A stretch of DNA of 64,000 bases from Couchioplanes caeruleus (GCF_023499255.1 NZ_CP092183.1:7002501-7066500), one strand, 5' to 3'; shown: positions 41,576 to 50,625, counted from the first letter of the stretch. A program made the numbers and translations. The notes: generated by a model not told the origin, from the letters alone.

Positions 41576-43237
41576 CTACTTGACGGTCTCGACCGACAGC
41601 AGGGTCACCCGGGCTTCGGCGTTCACGTCGTACCGGTCGTTCGTCGCCCAGTTCTTCGGGGTCAGCGTCGAGCCGGGTGCCACGTCGCGCAGGGTGCGCG
41701 CGCCGGCGGCGACCGTCTTGGCGCCGCCCTTCACCTGCACGCGTACGGGGTTGCCGGCCGGCGACGTCATCGCGAGCTCGTCGACGGCCCCCGTGACCGT
41801 CAGCGGCACGGTACCGGCGGCCGCGGGCAGCTGGATCGCGGTCCGCCGGGCCCCGCCCAGCATGTCGATCCCGGCCACCCGGCCGCCCTGCAGGTTGAGG
41901 ATCTGCTCGTCGGCGGCGCCGGAGAAGCGCAGCGTCCAGGTGACCCGCGTGGTGAGCACGACGTCCACCGCCCCGGTCGCGTTCCCGTCGCCGTCGGGCG
42001 TGAGGTAGAGCTGCACCTTGTCCTGCGCGAGCACCGGCTTCGGCAGCACGCCGGAGTCGTCCGCGGTGGTGACGCTGAAGAGCCGGTCGCCGAGGTCCTC
42101 GCTGCGTACGGTCACCCGCGTCACGGCGCTCACCAGGTCGAAGCCGGCCGCGGTCCGCCCCTCCATGGCCGCGCTGGCCGTACGCTGATCCGATTTGTCG
42201 CCCGCACCCAGTTCCAGCACGGACGTGAGGTCCTTGTCGGGCCCGGAGAAGTACGCCACCCCCGCGACGGTCGCGCCGAGCAGCACGGCGGTGGTCAGCG
42301 CGAGCCCGGCGAGCAGGACGCCACGGCTGCGCCGGGGTGCCTCGGGAAGCCCGGCGGAAGCGGCCGCAGCGGCGGGGTGCCGGGCGGCCCGGTGCGGCCG
42401 GATCTCCCGCCCCGGCCCGCCGATGAAATCACCGATGCCCTCGTCGTGGTCGGCCGGCGGCGCGGGCCGGAACCGCTCGGAGGACAGCCCGGGTCGCGTG
42501 CCGCCTGCGGAAACCCCCGGCCGGGTGAGACCGGTGGCGGTCCCCGGCCCGGTGAAGTCGGTGCCCGCCGGCCGGGTGAGGTCGGTGAACGACCCGGGCC
42601 CGGAGCGGTCGGGAGACGGCGCGGGCCTGGAGTGCCGGGCCCGCTCGGGCGCCGCCTCGGCCCCGAACGGGTGCCCCGAGGCCGGTCGCACACCGGCGGC
42701 GTGCCCGGGCGTGGCCCATCCGGGGTGACCGGCGTCGGTCGAAGTGCGGTCGGAGTAGGCCGCGTCGGCGTTCGGGCCGGTCCGGACGGGAAGGCCGGCT
42801 GCCGGGGACGCGGGGGCATCGTTGCGCCAGTTTCCGCTGATGGGTCCCGCGGTCACGCCGAACGCGGTCCGCCCACCGGTGGCCGGCGGGGCGGGCCCGA
42901 ACTCCGGCTCGCGCACGGCCTGCGAGCGGTCGGCCTGCGAGCGGTCGGCCTGCGAGCGGTCGGCCTGCGCCTCGCCACCGGGCCATGACGTGTCCGGCTT
43001 CGGCTCGCGTCTGCCTGTGGACGGCGCGGCGAAGGCGTTCCAGCTTCCGGTGTCGGACATGTCTTCCTTTTCGTCGCGCAGGGGGGTCGCCGCGGGCGGC
43101 CGCCGGTACGGGGCCGCGGGCGTCCCCGGGCGACGGTAGAGCGATTCCCGGTCCCGGTTCGCCCAGTCGGTGCCGGAGTTCGACGGGCCGACCAGCGCGA
43201 GGGACACATCGGACGAATCAGCGAATGGCGGTTGCAC
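41576..43237 (-). CDS. large single-pass membrane protein with disordered cytoplasmic region
   Basis: About 553 residues, not recognised. Residues ~1-290 are Pro/Gly/Arg-rich and disordered, with a QADRS repeat at ~90-105 and TRPG-type repeats. One helix (GVLLAGLALTTAVLLGATVAG) follows, then a ~230-residue extracytoplasmic domain with strand-rich repeats (VDVVLTTRVTWTLRFSGAAD; LNLQGGRVAGIDM; VPLTVTGAVDELAM) that look like a beta-helix or adhesin-type fold. GTG 43237 is chosen because GGAGGG lies 7 nt upstream; ATG 43060 is an in-frame alternative. Convergent with serA, 24 bp apart. Confidence 0.75.
   Translation of the reverse strand: MQPPFADSSDVSLALVGPSNSGTDWANRDRESLYRRPGTPAAPYRRPPAATPLRDEKEDMSDTGSWNAFAAPSTGRREPKPDTSWPGGEAQADRSQADRSQADRSQAVREPEFGPAPPATGGRTAFGVTAGPISGNWRNDAPASPAAGLPVRTGPNADAAYSDRTSTDAGHPGWATPGHAAGVRPASGHPFGAEAAPERARHSRPAPSPDRSGPGSFTDLTRPAGTDFTGPGTATGLTRPGVSAGGTRPGLSSERFRPAPPADHDEGIGDFIGGPGREIRPHRAARHPAAAAASAGLPEAPRRSRGVLLAGLALTTAVLLGATVAGVAYFSGPDKDLTSVLELGAGDKSDQRTASAAMEGRTAAGFDLVSAVTRVTVRSEDLGDRLFSVTTADDSGVLPKPVLAQDKVQLYLTPDGDGNATGAVDVVLTTRVTWTLRFSGAADEQILNLQGGRVAGIDMLGGARRTAIQLPAAAGTVPLTVTGAVDELAMTSPAGNPVRVQVKGGAKTVAAGARTLRDVAPGSTLTPKNWATNDRYDVNAEARVTLLSVETVK
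42916..42960 (-). repeat. three perfect 15-bp tandem repeats in the disordered region
   Basis: CGGCCTGCGAGCGGT at 42916, 42931 and 42946, followed by a partial fourth copy; encodes the QADRS pentapeptide in frame. Confidence 0.85.
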
Positions 43238-43333
43238 GCGAAGCCCTCCAACTCGCGCCGGCGCCGGCATTTCCTCCGGCGCTCCAGCGAGTGGTACGGA
43301 TCCCGCGGCGTAGCGGATGGGTGCAGACGTGAA

Positions 43334-43996
43334 TTACTCTGCGTTATGACCGTCGGGGCGCAGCAGACCCCGCCGGGTGGCCACCGCGACGGCCTCCAGC
43401 TGGCTGTGCGCACCGAGTTTGCCCAGCACAGCCTTCACGTACCCGCGGCAGGTGTGGACGCTGATGCCGAGCCGGCGGGCGATGGCGCGCGGGTCGAGCC
43501 CGGACCCCATCAGGACGAGCACCTCGTGCTCGCGGGCGGTGAGCCCGCCGGCGCGCGGGCCGACCACCGGGGCGGTGCTGCGCAGCAGCCGGGCGAGGAT
43601 GTCGGTGGAGACGGTCATGCCGCCGCCGTGCGCGGTGCGGATCGCGTTCATCACGTCGCCGAGCGGGCCGTTCTTCGACAGGAAGCCCGAGGCGCCCGCC
43701 GCCGTGGCCCGGCCGACCAGCGCGGACTCGTTGTTCGCCGTGAGGATCACGAACCGGGTGTCGGGCAGGCGGTGCCGCAGCAGCTCCGCGATCGCGATGC
43801 CGTCCGCGTCCGGCAGATCCGGGTCGAGCAGCACGACGTTGGGGCGCAGCTCCTGCACCATCCGGATGGCTTGCTCGCCCGTGCGTGCCTGTCCTACGTA
43901 ACGCAGCTCCGGTTGCCCGGTCAGCGCCACACCGAGCAACTCGGCGAACGTCTGATGCCCGTCCACCACGAGCACCGTGATCGCCTCGCCCACCAT
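43334..43996 (-). CDS. NarL/FixJ-type response regulator
   Basis: 220 residues. Receiver with LVVDGHQTFAELL (only one of the usual acidic pair is present, DG instead of DD), phospho-acceptor Asp in VVLLDPDLPDADG, Thr in VILTANN and Lys in GFLSKNG. LuxR-type helix-turn-helix at the C terminus: LTAREHEVLVLMGSGLDPRA then RRLGISVHTCRGYVKAVLGK. No kinase gene is adjacent, so it is an orphan in this window. ATG 43996 has AGGAGG upstream. Confidence 0.9.
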   Translation of the reverse strand: MVGEAITVLVVDGHQTFAELLGVALTGQPELRYVGQARTGEQAIRMVQELRPNVVLLDPDLPDADGIAIAELLRHRLPDTRFVILTANNESALVGRATAAGASGFLSKNGPLGDVMNAIRTAHGGGMTVSTDILARLLRSTAPVVGPRAGGLTAREHEVLVLMGSGLDPRAIARRLGISVHTCRGYVKAVLGKLGAHSQLEAVAVATRRGLLRPDGHNAE

Positions 43997-44237
43997 TCAC
44001 GCCTCCTGATCCGCCAGCGCTGGAAGTCTATGTGTCCCTCGAGCGAAGCCAAGGCGTACCAACAGTCTGACAGCGCATCCAAGCCAAACCGATCGCTGTG
44101 GCCACCCGCCGGGCGGATGAGGCCGAGCGGCTCGGCGTGACTCGTATCTTCGGCCGGTCCGCCCCCTCGCTTTCGGGGTGCCGACCGTCGCGCCGGAGGC
44201 TTGTCGCGCGACCGTCCCCCATCCAGGGTCTAACCCC

Positions 44238-44807
44238 ATGTACGAGATCCAGCTCTTCGGCCCGCTCGAGGTCCGCACGCGCGGAGTACGCCTCTCCGGC
44301 GGCGACCTCGGTGACGACCTGTCCCGGCACATCCTGGCACTGCTGGCGCTGCGCGGGAAGGTCCGGAAGGCCGAGCTGGCCGGGCTGTTGTGGCCGGAAC
44401 GCCCGCCGGCCGGCCATCTGACCACGATGGAGGGTCAACTGTCCCTTTTGTGCTGTCGGCTGGACCCGGCCGGCGACGAAAGTGACTCCCCGGTCACCAT
44501 CGGCGACGACGGGTACGCGCTCGTCCCCGACCGGGTACGGGTCGACACGGCACGCTTCGACGAGCTGGTGGCCATCGCGGCGGGCCGGCCCCACCGCAGC
44601 GCACTACGCCCTCTCGTCGCGGCTGCACACCTGGCCGGGCGACCACTGCTGGAGGACCTGGCAGGGCCCGCATGGGTAATTCAGGCCCGCGAGCACTACC
44701 GCGCCCGGGTGGCGGCAGCCATGGCGAGAGCGGCCGAGCTGAGCCAGGCGCTCCGCGGTGAGGCTCCTCACGCTTTGTTCGTTCGTGCACCCGAATTCGT
44801 GGCATAA
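44238..44807 (+). CDS. short SARP/BTAD-type transcriptional regulator
   Basis: 189 residues. The N-terminal winged helix (MYEIQLFGPLEVRTRGVRL; RKAELAGLLWPERPP) matches OmpR-like DNA-binding domains of SARP proteins. The remainder contains the beginning of a bacterial transcriptional activation domain (VRVDTARFDELVAIA; RPLLEDLAGPAWVIQAREHY). SARP regulators are usually ~250-280 residues, so the BTAD domain here is short. It might control a pathway outside the window; no biosynthetic cluster is adjacent. Confidence 0.75.
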   Translation: MYEIQLFGPLEVRTRGVRLSGGDLGDDLSRHILALLALRGKVRKAELAGLLWPERPPAGHLTTMEGQLSLLCCRLDPAGDESDSPVTIGDDGYALVPDRVRVDTARFDELVAIAAGRPHRSALRPLVAAAHLAGRPLLEDLAGPAWVIQAREHYRARVAAAMARAAELSQALRGEAPHALFVRAPEFVA

Positions 44808-44868
44808 GCCGTAAGACGCCGCGGTAAATAGCGCGCAGCACGGCTCCGGGGGGCGAAGAATCGGCGCC

Positions 44869-45495
44869 GTGCAAACCGCGCTGCTACCCGTACCCCTGGC
44901 TCCCGAGATCTCCCTGCACCTGGCCGGCGACCGCGTCGGGCTCTTCGACTCGGCGGACGGGCAGTTCCGCAGCGACGTCCCGCCGCCGTTCTGGGCCTTC
45001 GTCTGGGCCGGGGGCCAGGCGCTCGCGCGCTACGTCCTCGATCATCCCGACCTCGTCCGGGGACGGCATGTCCTCGACGTCGCCTCCGGTTCGGGTGTGG
45101 CGGCGATCGCGGCGGCCCGGGCCGGCGCCGCCCGGGTCGAGGCCCTCGACCTGGACCCCGCCGCGGCCACGGCGACGACCCGCAACGCCGAGGCCAACGG
45201 GGTGACGGTGCACGCCCGGGCGGCCGACATCGGCGACGCCGGGCCGGCGGAGGTGATCCTGGCCGGGGACGTCTTCTACACCCGCAGCGTGGCCGACCGG
45301 ATGACCGCGGCCCTGCGCCGGGCGGCCGCCGCCGGCGCGGTGATCCTGGTCGGCGACCCCGGGCGCGGATATTTCCCGGAGCGGCTCTTCATCCGGCGCG
45401 CCGAGTACACCGTGCCGGTGCCCGCCTCCCTCGAGGAGACCGAGGCGCTGGCGACCGGCGTGTGGGAGATGCGCGCCACAATCACCCTGCGTTAG
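44869..45495 (+). CDS. class I SAM-dependent methyltransferase (PrmA/METTL-like)
   Basis: 208 residues. SAM-binding motif I VLDVASGSGVAAIAAARAG, acidic motif II ALDLD, and VILAGDVFY at the motif IV position. It resembles small nicotinamide N-methyltransferase-like or PrmA-like protein methyltransferases. FWAFVWAGGQALARYVLDHP before motif I is typical of this subgroup. The substrate is unknown. GTG 44869 is the start. Confidence 0.85.
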   Translation: MQTALLPVPLAPEISLHLAGDRVGLFDSADGQFRSDVPPPFWAFVWAGGQALARYVLDHPDLVRGRHVLDVASGSGVAAIAAARAGAARVEALDLDPAAATATTRNAEANGVTVHARAADIGDAGPAEVILAGDVFYTRSVADRMTAALRRAAAAGAVILVGDPGRGYFPERLFIRRAEYTVPVPASLEETEALATGVWEMRATITLR

Positions 45496-45559
45496 CCGAA
45501 CGGAAATGCTTTCACCAACCAACCAGTTGTACGCTGCATGCATCTGAGGGAGGTGCAGC

Positions 45560-46033
45560 GTGACGGCGGACGCTACCGGCCGGTTGGCCGACGAACTCAT
45601 GCGGTTCTTCCGCGTGGGCGCTCGCATCAAGGGCATGCTCAATGCAGGAGATCTCGGCGCCGAGACCTCCGCGCTGATGCTGCTGTTCCCGTTGCGTCAC
45701 CTCGGCCCGCTGCGGGTCACCGACCTGGCCGAGGTCAAGCACGCGGACCCCTCCACGATCAGCCGCCAGGCGGCCCAGCTCGTCAAGGCCGGGCTCGCCC
45801 GCCGGGAGGCCGATCCGGCCGACGGCCGCGCCTCGCGCCTGGCCATCACGGAGTCGGGCCACGCGGCCTGTGCTCGCCTGCACGAGGCGCGGCACGCACT
45901 GCTCAGCGAGGCGCTGAGCGACTGGCCGGCCGAGCGCGTCGCCGCGTTCGCCGGCCTCTTCGAACAATTCAACAGCTCCGTCGAGGCGCTCCTGCGCAGC
46001 GACCCAGCCGTACCAGCACGGGAGAACGCGTGA
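45560..46033 (+). CDS. MarR family transcriptional regulator
   Basis: 157 residues with the MarR winged helix: LGPLRVTDLAEVKHADPSTI then SRQAAQLVKAGLARREADPA and the wing DGRASRLAITESG. GTG 45560 has GGGAGG upstream. It overlaps the exporter gene in a GTGA, so it likely represses its own operon. A candidate operator is the CCAACCAACCAGTTG region with TGCATGCA around 45517-45542. Confidence 0.92.
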   Translation: MTADATGRLADELMRFFRVGARIKGMLNAGDLGAETSALMLLFPLRHLGPLRVTDLAEVKHADPSTISRQAAQLVKAGLARREADPADGRASRLAITESGHAACARLHEARHALLSEALSDWPAERVAAFAGLFEQFNSSVEALLRSDPAVPARENA

Positions 46034-47667
46034 GTAACTCGAGCACCACAGCACCGGCAGAGGCCGGTCCGGGAGGCGGCGCCCGAGGCCCCCAGGCCTC
46101 CGCGGACTTCACCCACCGGCAGATCATCACGGTTCTGATCGGCCTGATGATGGGCATGTTCCTGGCCGCCCTGGACCAGACGATCATGGCAACGGCGACC
46201 CGGACGATCGCCGACGACCTCAACGGCTTCAACCTGCAGGCCTGGGCGACGACGGCGTTCCTCATCACGTCGACGATCTCCACCCCGCTGTACGGCAAGC
46301 TGTCCGACATCTACGGCCGGCGGCCGTTCTTCCTCTTCGCGATCGGCGTGTTCATCGTCGGCTCGATGCTCTGCGGCCTCTCCCAGAACATGTACGAGCT
46401 GGCCGCGTTCCGGGCCATCCAGGGCATCGGCGCCGGCGGCCTGATGTCGCTGGCCCTCGCGATCATCGGTGACATCGTGCCGCCCCGTGAGCGCGCCAAG
46501 TACCAGGGCTTCTTCCTGGCCGTGTTCGGCACCGCCAGCGTCATCGGCCCGATCCTCGGCGGCTTCTTCGCCGGCGCGGACCGCATCCTGTGGGTCGACG
46601 GCTGGCGCTGGGTGTTCTACCTCAACGTGCCGATCGGCATCGCGGCGATGATCGTGGTGGCGCGGGTCCTGCACCTGCCGCACCAGCGCACCGACCACCG
46701 CATCGACTGGCCCGGCGCGGTCGCGCTGATCGTCGGCCTGGTGCCGCTGCTGACCGTGGCCGAGCAGGGCCGCGACTGGGGCTGGGGCTCCGGGCGGGCG
46801 CTGGCCTGCTACGTGATCGGCGCCGTCGGCCTGGTGGCGTTCGTGCTGGCGGAGCGGGCGTACAAGGAGGAGGCGCTGCTGCCGCTGCGGCTGTTCCGCA
46901 ACCGTACGGTGGCCGTCGGCGCGACCTCCAGCACGATCCTGGGCATGGCGATGTTCGGCGGCCTGATGACCGTCCCGCTGTACCTGCAGATCGTCAAGGG
47001 CAGCTCGCCCACGACCGCCGGCCTGCAGATGATCCCGTTCGTGATCGGCATCATGACCGGCTCGATCGTCGCCGGCCAGCTCATCGCACGGACCGGCCGC
47101 TACCGGATCTTCCCGATCATCGGCAGCATCCTGATGGCCGCGTCGCTCGCGCTGTTCTCGCTGATCGGCGCGGACACCCCGCTGTGGAAGACCATGCTGA
47201 TCATGGTGCTGATGGGCCTCGGCCTGGGCGGCAACATGCAGCCGATGATCACGGCGGTGCAGAACGCGGTGTCGCCACGGGAGATCGGCGTGGCCACCAG
47301 CTCGGTGACGTTCTTCCGGTCCATGGGCGGCACGCTGGGCACCGCGATCTTCCTGTCGGTGCTGTTCAACGTCCTGCCCGGCAAGATCTCGGGGGCGTAC
47401 ACCGAGGCCGGCGTCCAGCTCCCGCCCGGTCAGGGCGGCGGCGACCTGAACGACACGTCGTTCATCAACAAGCTGCCGGAGGCGCTCGCCCACCCGTTCA
47501 AGGTCGGTTTCGCCGACGGCATCCACGTGGTCTACCTGCTGGCGCTCGCCGTCATGCTGATCGGCCTGGTCGTGGTCTTCTTCCTGCCGGAGATCCCGCT
47601 CGCCCAGCGCTCGGCGCAGGCACAGCGCGCCGAGGACGCCGCGGCCGCGGCCGCACCCCGCGGGTGA
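46030..47667 (+). CDS. DHA2 family multidrug MFS transporter
   Basis: 545 residues with about 14 membrane helices (EmrB/QacA type). Motifs: FLAALDQTIMATATRTIADD (helix 1, motif D1), GKLSDIYGRRPFF (motif A), RAIQGIGAGG (motif B) and GPILGGFF (motif C). A proton-driven drug exporter. Cotranscribed with the MarR regulator. A hairpin terminator follows at 47729-47767. Confidence 0.94.
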   Translation: MSNSSTTAPAEAGPGGGARGPQASADFTHRQIITVLIGLMMGMFLAALDQTIMATATRTIADDLNGFNLQAWATTAFLITSTISTPLYGKLSDIYGRRPFFLFAIGVFIVGSMLCGLSQNMYELAAFRAIQGIGAGGLMSLALAIIGDIVPPRERAKYQGFFLAVFGTASVIGPILGGFFAGADRILWVDGWRWVFYLNVPIGIAAMIVVARVLHLPHQRTDHRIDWPGAVALIVGLVPLLTVAEQGRDWGWGSGRALACYVIGAVGLVAFVLAERAYKEEALLPLRLFRNRTVAVGATSSTILGMAMFGGLMTVPLYLQIVKGSSPTTAGLQMIPFVIGIMTGSIVAGQLIARTGRYRIFPIIGSILMAASLALFSLIGADTPLWKTMLIMVLMGLGLGGNMQPMITAVQNAVSPREIGVATSSVTFFRSMGGTLGTAIFLSVLFNVLPGKISGAYTEAGVQLPPGQGGGDLNDTSFINKLPEALAHPFKVGFADGIHVVYLLALAVMLIGLVVVFFLPEIPLAQRSAQAQRAEDAAAAAAPRG

Positions 47668-47728
47668 GCCGGTGGCCGGGACCGAGCAGGCACCGGCGGC
47701 TCCGGGCCGTTCATAGCCCTTCAAACGG

Positions 47729-47767
47729 CACAGGGGTACGGGCGCAGCACGCGCTCGTACCCCTGTG
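47729..47767. terminator. bidirectional hairpin terminator
   Basis: CACAGGGGTACG and CGTACCCCTGTG form a perfect 12-bp stem with a 15-nt loop between the convergent MFS and GAF-ANTAR genes. Confidence 0.65.
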
Positions 47768-47772
47768 GCGTC

Positions 47773-48693
47773 TCAGGCGTCGGCGTTGCGGGCGGCTGCC
47801 GCGATGAGCCGCTCGGCGACGTCCTCCCACGGCATGCCGAGCCGCTGCGCGGTGTCCCGCAGCACGTCGTAGGCCTCCCGTACGCCGCAGCCGCGCTGCG
47901 CGATGATGACGCCGGCGGCCCGGTCCACGATCGCGCCCTGGCTCAGCCCCTCGCGGCGGCACATCTCGCCGAGCAGGATCTCGGCCTGGTTGACCAGGGC
48001 CATGGCGGTGAGCAGCCGCTCCGAGCCGACGCCGCCGGGCGAGCCGACGAAGAAGCTGACCGACCCGACCGCGGAGCGCTGGACGTCCACCGGGATCGAC
48101 ACGACCCCGTGCACGCCCTCCTCGCGGGCGCACTCGGCGAGCTCGGGCCAGCGGGTGTCGCCCTGCAGGTCGTCCATGCTGACGACGGCCCGCGTACGGG
48201 CAGCCTCGAGCCCGGGACCGTCGCCCGACGCGTACTGGACGTCGTCGAGCGCCTGCGCCCGTGGCCCGGAGGCGGCCAGGGTCAGCGGGCCGCCCTCGCC
48301 GATCAGGGCGACCGAGCAGCGCAGCGTGCCGGGGACGGCGCCCGCGGCGAAGACGGCGAGGCGGTCCATGGCCTGCCGGAGGTCGTCGGCGCTGAGCAGC
48401 CGCGCCGACAGCTCGTGCAGCAGCCCCGCCACCTCGACCGGATGCGGCCCGTCCAGCTCGTTCCGGCCGGAGGAGGGTCTGCCGGCGCCCTTCGCCCGTA
48501 CGGGCCGGCGGTTCTTGCGTCCGCGGCGACCACGGCGGCGGCGTCCCTCCCCCACCGGCGAATCGGCGGAGGCGACGTCACCGGCTGAGGCGGTACGCGG
48601 GGAGCCACTGGGGTCGGACGGCGACGCGACGGAGATCGTGATCTCCGAGGTGTTCACCACCCGCCGCCCGGTGCTCCGTTGCGGGGCAGACAT
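47773..48693 (-). CDS. GAF and ANTAR domain protein
   Basis: About 306 residues from ATG 48693. Residues ~45-75 are a strongly basic stretch (RRRRGRRGRKNRRPVRAKG). A GAF domain follows (residues ~90-235: AGAVPGTLRCSVALIGEGG; SMDDLQGDTRWPELA; VVSIPVDVQRSAVGSVSFF). A C-terminal ANTAR RNA-binding domain covers ~240-300 (AIVDRAAGVIIAQRGCGVRE then AYDVLRDTAQRLGMPWEDVA). ANTAR proteins act by antitermination at paired RNA hairpins. The basic N-terminal patch is an unusual addition that might aid RNA binding. Confidence 0.9.
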   Translation of the reverse strand: MSAPQRSTGRRVVNTSEITISVASPSDPSGSPRTASAGDVASADSPVGEGRRRRGRRGRKNRRPVRAKGAGRPSSGRNELDGPHPVEVAGLLHELSARLLSADDLRQAMDRLAVFAAGAVPGTLRCSVALIGEGGPLTLAASGPRAQALDDVQYASGDGPGLEAARTRAVVSMDDLQGDTRWPELAECAREEGVHGVVSIPVDVQRSAVGSVSFFVGSPGGVGSERLLTAMALVNQAEILLGEMCRREGLSQGAIVDRAAGVIIAQRGCGVREAYDVLRDTAQRLGMPWEDVAERLIAAAARNADA

Positions 48694-48740
48694 TTGCCCG
48701 ATATTGCCATGCGGGTCCGGGAACACGAAAGTGGTGTCCT

Positions 48741-48944
48741 CTATCGGGTGCCGTCCGCGGGCGTAACCGTGCGGTCCGAGGAGCGATGTTCCAGGAATGT
48801 GCTCGGCGCACCCTCGGGCACGTGCTCCCGCTCGTCCGACTCGGCGAGGATGGCCTCCGCCTGCAGTTCGGGGTCGGCACTCCCGGCGGCACGTTCCTCC
48901 GGCAGCAGGTCGGCGGCGCGCCGCTCGACGCGATCGTCACTCAT
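48741..48944 (-). CDS. small acidic hypothetical protein
   Basis: 67 residues: MSDDRVERRAADLLPEERAA then LQAEAILAESDEREHVPEGA and FLEHRSSDRTV. Proteins of this kind (…AEAILAESDER…) are widespread short actinomycete proteins of unknown function. Codon third-position GC supports coding. Lies 47 bp upstream of the GAF-ANTAR gene on the same strand. Confidence 0.7.
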   Translation of the reverse strand: MSDDRVERRAADLLPEERAAGSADPELQAEAILAESDEREHVPEGAPSTFLEHRSSDRTVTPADGTR

Positions 48945-49264
48945 GATCGAGGGGTACCCGCCGCAGCGGGGGTCGAAAACTCAACGCCGCTCACGACCGG
49001 CGGGCCGGAGCCCCGGGAGACAGAACGCCGCCCCCGGTGGGACCGGGGGCGGCGGACGTAGGTGTCGGTGTGCAGGTCGCCTCGCGGCGAAAGGCTCAAC
49101 GCGGCTCCAGCCGAACGGTATTCCGCGAAGGCAAAGGGTGAGGCCCGGGGACACTGGGCACACCGACATCTGTTCTCAACCGTCGGCCGGCCCAAGCCAT
49201 TCCGGCAGCATATGTGACCTGGACCACACCGTTTGCCGGGCTGCCGACCGGGTAGTCGACTGCC
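48945..49264. other. 320-bp divergent intergenic region with one hairpin
   Basis: No gene is supported. A hairpin with a 12-bp perfect stem (CGCCGCCCCCGG 49026-49037, CCGGGGGCGGCG 49043-49054, loop TGGGA) lies in it. Because the flanking genes diverge, it is not an obvious terminator of either; it might be a leader structure or a remnant of a lost gene. Confidence 0.5.
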
Positions 49265-49465
49265 GTGAGCGATGACTTCCGCGTGCTGGACGAGTACCTC
49301 GACGACGCCTACGCCGCGCAGGAGAGGCTCAGCAGCGCCGACCTCCAGCGCGGCGCCGTGGCCGCCGGCCTGCCGGCCTCCGCGCTGACCCGTATCGACG
49401 CCCTGCCCGAGGGCGAGTACGCCCAGGACGAGGCCGCCGAGGCCCTCCGCACTCTCGACGTCTGA
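49265..49465 (+). CDS. small acidic hypothetical protein
   Basis: 66 residues: MSDDFRVLDEYLDDAYAAQE then SADLQRGAVAAGLPASALTR and EAAEALRTLDV. Not recognised. The helix-rich acidic composition and codon usage fit a real small protein. GTG 49265 start. Followed after 12 bp by another small acidic gene, so the two are probably cotranscribed. Confidence 0.65.
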   Translation: MSDDFRVLDEYLDDAYAAQERLSSADLQRGAVAAGLPASALTRIDALPEGEYAQDEAAEALRTLDV

Positions 49466-49477
49466 GGAGCGATCACC

Positions 49478-49663
49478 ATGACGCAGCAGAACGAACGTCT
49501 GCCCGCCTTCGGCAATTCGGAGCTGGACCCGCAGGACCAGCCCGACTTCGCGAACGAGCACGGCGACACCGCGGTCTCGCCCGACGTGATCGACAACGAG
49601 GACAGCGGCGAGCCGGAGAGCCCGCGCGGCTGGTCGGGCATGGAGAAGGACGGCCCGGTGTAG
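49478..49663 (+). CDS. small acidic hypothetical protein
   Basis: 61 residues: MTQQNERLPAFGNSELDPQD then TAVSPDVIDNEDSGEPESPR. Strongly acidic and probably disordered; no domain. ATG 49478 has GAGGAGCGATCACC upstream. Ends 12 bp before a very strong hairpin terminator (49676-49717). Confidence 0.65.
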   Translation: MTQQNERLPAFGNSELDPQDQPDFANEHGDTAVSPDVIDNEDSGEPESPRGWSGMEKDGPV

Positions 49664-49675
49664 TCCCCGGCCCGG

Positions 49676-49717
49676 ACGACGGCGGCCCCGGCATCGACAT
49701 GCCGGGGCCGCCGTCGT
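49676..49717. terminator. 19-bp-stem bidirectional terminator
   Basis: Arms 49676-49694 and 49699-49717 pair perfectly (ACGACGGCGGCCCCGGCAT and its complement) around a CGAC loop, with a T-run on the plus-strand side. It separates the convergent small-gene operon and the DUF1360 gene. Confidence 0.8.
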
Positions 49718-49723
49718 TTCATC

Positions 49724-50299
49724 TCAGGCCTGTGCGACCGCCCGCCCGTTGACGGCGGGCTTCTCGTCGTCCTGCGGGTCGCCCTCGGCGGCCTCCTTGG
49801 AGATCGAGTACGCCATCTGCAGGAAGTCCGAGGCCGCCACCGCGGTGAACACCGTGGCCGCGAGCCGGGTCAGCCGGGGCGCGAACACGAGGCCGCTCGT
49901 GAGCCCGGTCGCCACCCACACCGCGAGGCAGAACGGGCAGCTGACCAGCTCGCCGATCGAGTGGCGGATGCTGCTGCCCTCGTCGCGCACCTCCTCGTTG
50001 AGCTCTCCGCTGCCCGCGGGCTCGGCGTAGCGGGTGAAGGGGGCGCGCAGCGGACTGGTGATCGAGTCCTTGGCGATCAGCCGGCTGAGCTTGTGCGTGG
50101 CCAGCGAGATCAGCACCACGTCCTGGACGGCCGGACGCTCCGGCACCTCACGCCCGGTGGCCTTGGCGACCACGGCGAGGCTGCCCGCCAGCACACCGAA
50201 GGCACCCATCGTCACCGCGTAGCCGTCCAGCGGCCGGTGTTCGTGGGGCGCGTACTGCCGTCGCAGCCGGTCGAGCCGCCCGCGTACCGAGGAGGTCAT
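49724..50299 (-). CDS. DUF1360 membrane protein
   Basis: About 191 residues from ATG 50299. An N-terminal helix ([17 protein letters not shown]), then [20 protein letters not shown] and [13 protein letters not shown], the DUF1360 signature, a helix with Cys ([17 protein letters not shown]), and a third membrane segment. CPFC is conserved in the family. Function unknown. The small gene at 50314-50559 ends 14 bp upstream, so they form an operon. Confidence 0.85.
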   Translation of the reverse strand: MTSSVRGRLDRLRRQYAPHEHRPLDGYAVTMGAFGVLAGSLAVVAKATGREVPERPAVQDVVLISLATHKLSRLIAKDSITSPLRAPFTRYAEPAGSGELNEEVRDEGSSIRHSIGELVSCPFCLAVWVATGLTSGLVFAPRLTRLAATVFTAVAASDFLQMAYSISKEAAEGDPQDDEKPAVNGRAVAQA

Positions 50300-50313
50300 G
50301 CGCGAAGGTCCTC

Positions 50314-50559
50314 TCAGAAGTCCTGGGTGAGCCGGTGCGGGTCGACCTCGCGGCCGGGGTGCCGGGCGAGGTACTCGGTCTCCAGCTCGGCGGTGCGCCG
50401 CAGGTGGTTGGCCAGCGCCGCGTCGGGGCCGTGCCGCAGCGTCTGCAGCCGCGTACGGTGCAGGCTGCCGAGCTCGCGGATGAGGTCCTCGTCGGCGAGA
50501 CCTGCGGGGTCGATGCCGGTCTCGGTCCCGACGGGAGCGTCGACCTCGGAGTCGCTCAT
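50314..50559 (-). CDS. DUF6158-like small protein
   Basis: 81 residues: [20 protein letters not shown] then [20 protein letters not shown] and [17 protein letters not shown] recognise the pattern of the small helical DUF6158 group of actinomycetes; family identity is by eye. ATG 50559 has GAAGGAGGAGAG upstream. Function unknown. Confidence 0.7.
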   Translation of the reverse strand: MSDSEVDAPVGTETGIDPAGLADEDLIRELGSLHRTRLQTLRHGPDAALANHLRRTAELETEYLARHPGREVDPHRLTQDF

Positions 50560-50625
50560 GCTCTCCTCCTTCTCGTCGTTGCAGGCAACGGTTGCCCGTG
50601 CACCTGGGCGTCAAACCCGCGCCGG

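Noticed and set aside
45697..47724. 675-residue minus-strand frame
   Set aside because: Antisense of the MarR-DHA2 pair; the His/Asp/Gln-rich composition is typical of reverse translation of GC-rich membrane-protein genes.
48941..49561. 206-residue minus-strand open frame
   Set aside because: It is antisense to two well-supported small acidic genes (49265-49663) and has no domain or ribosome site.
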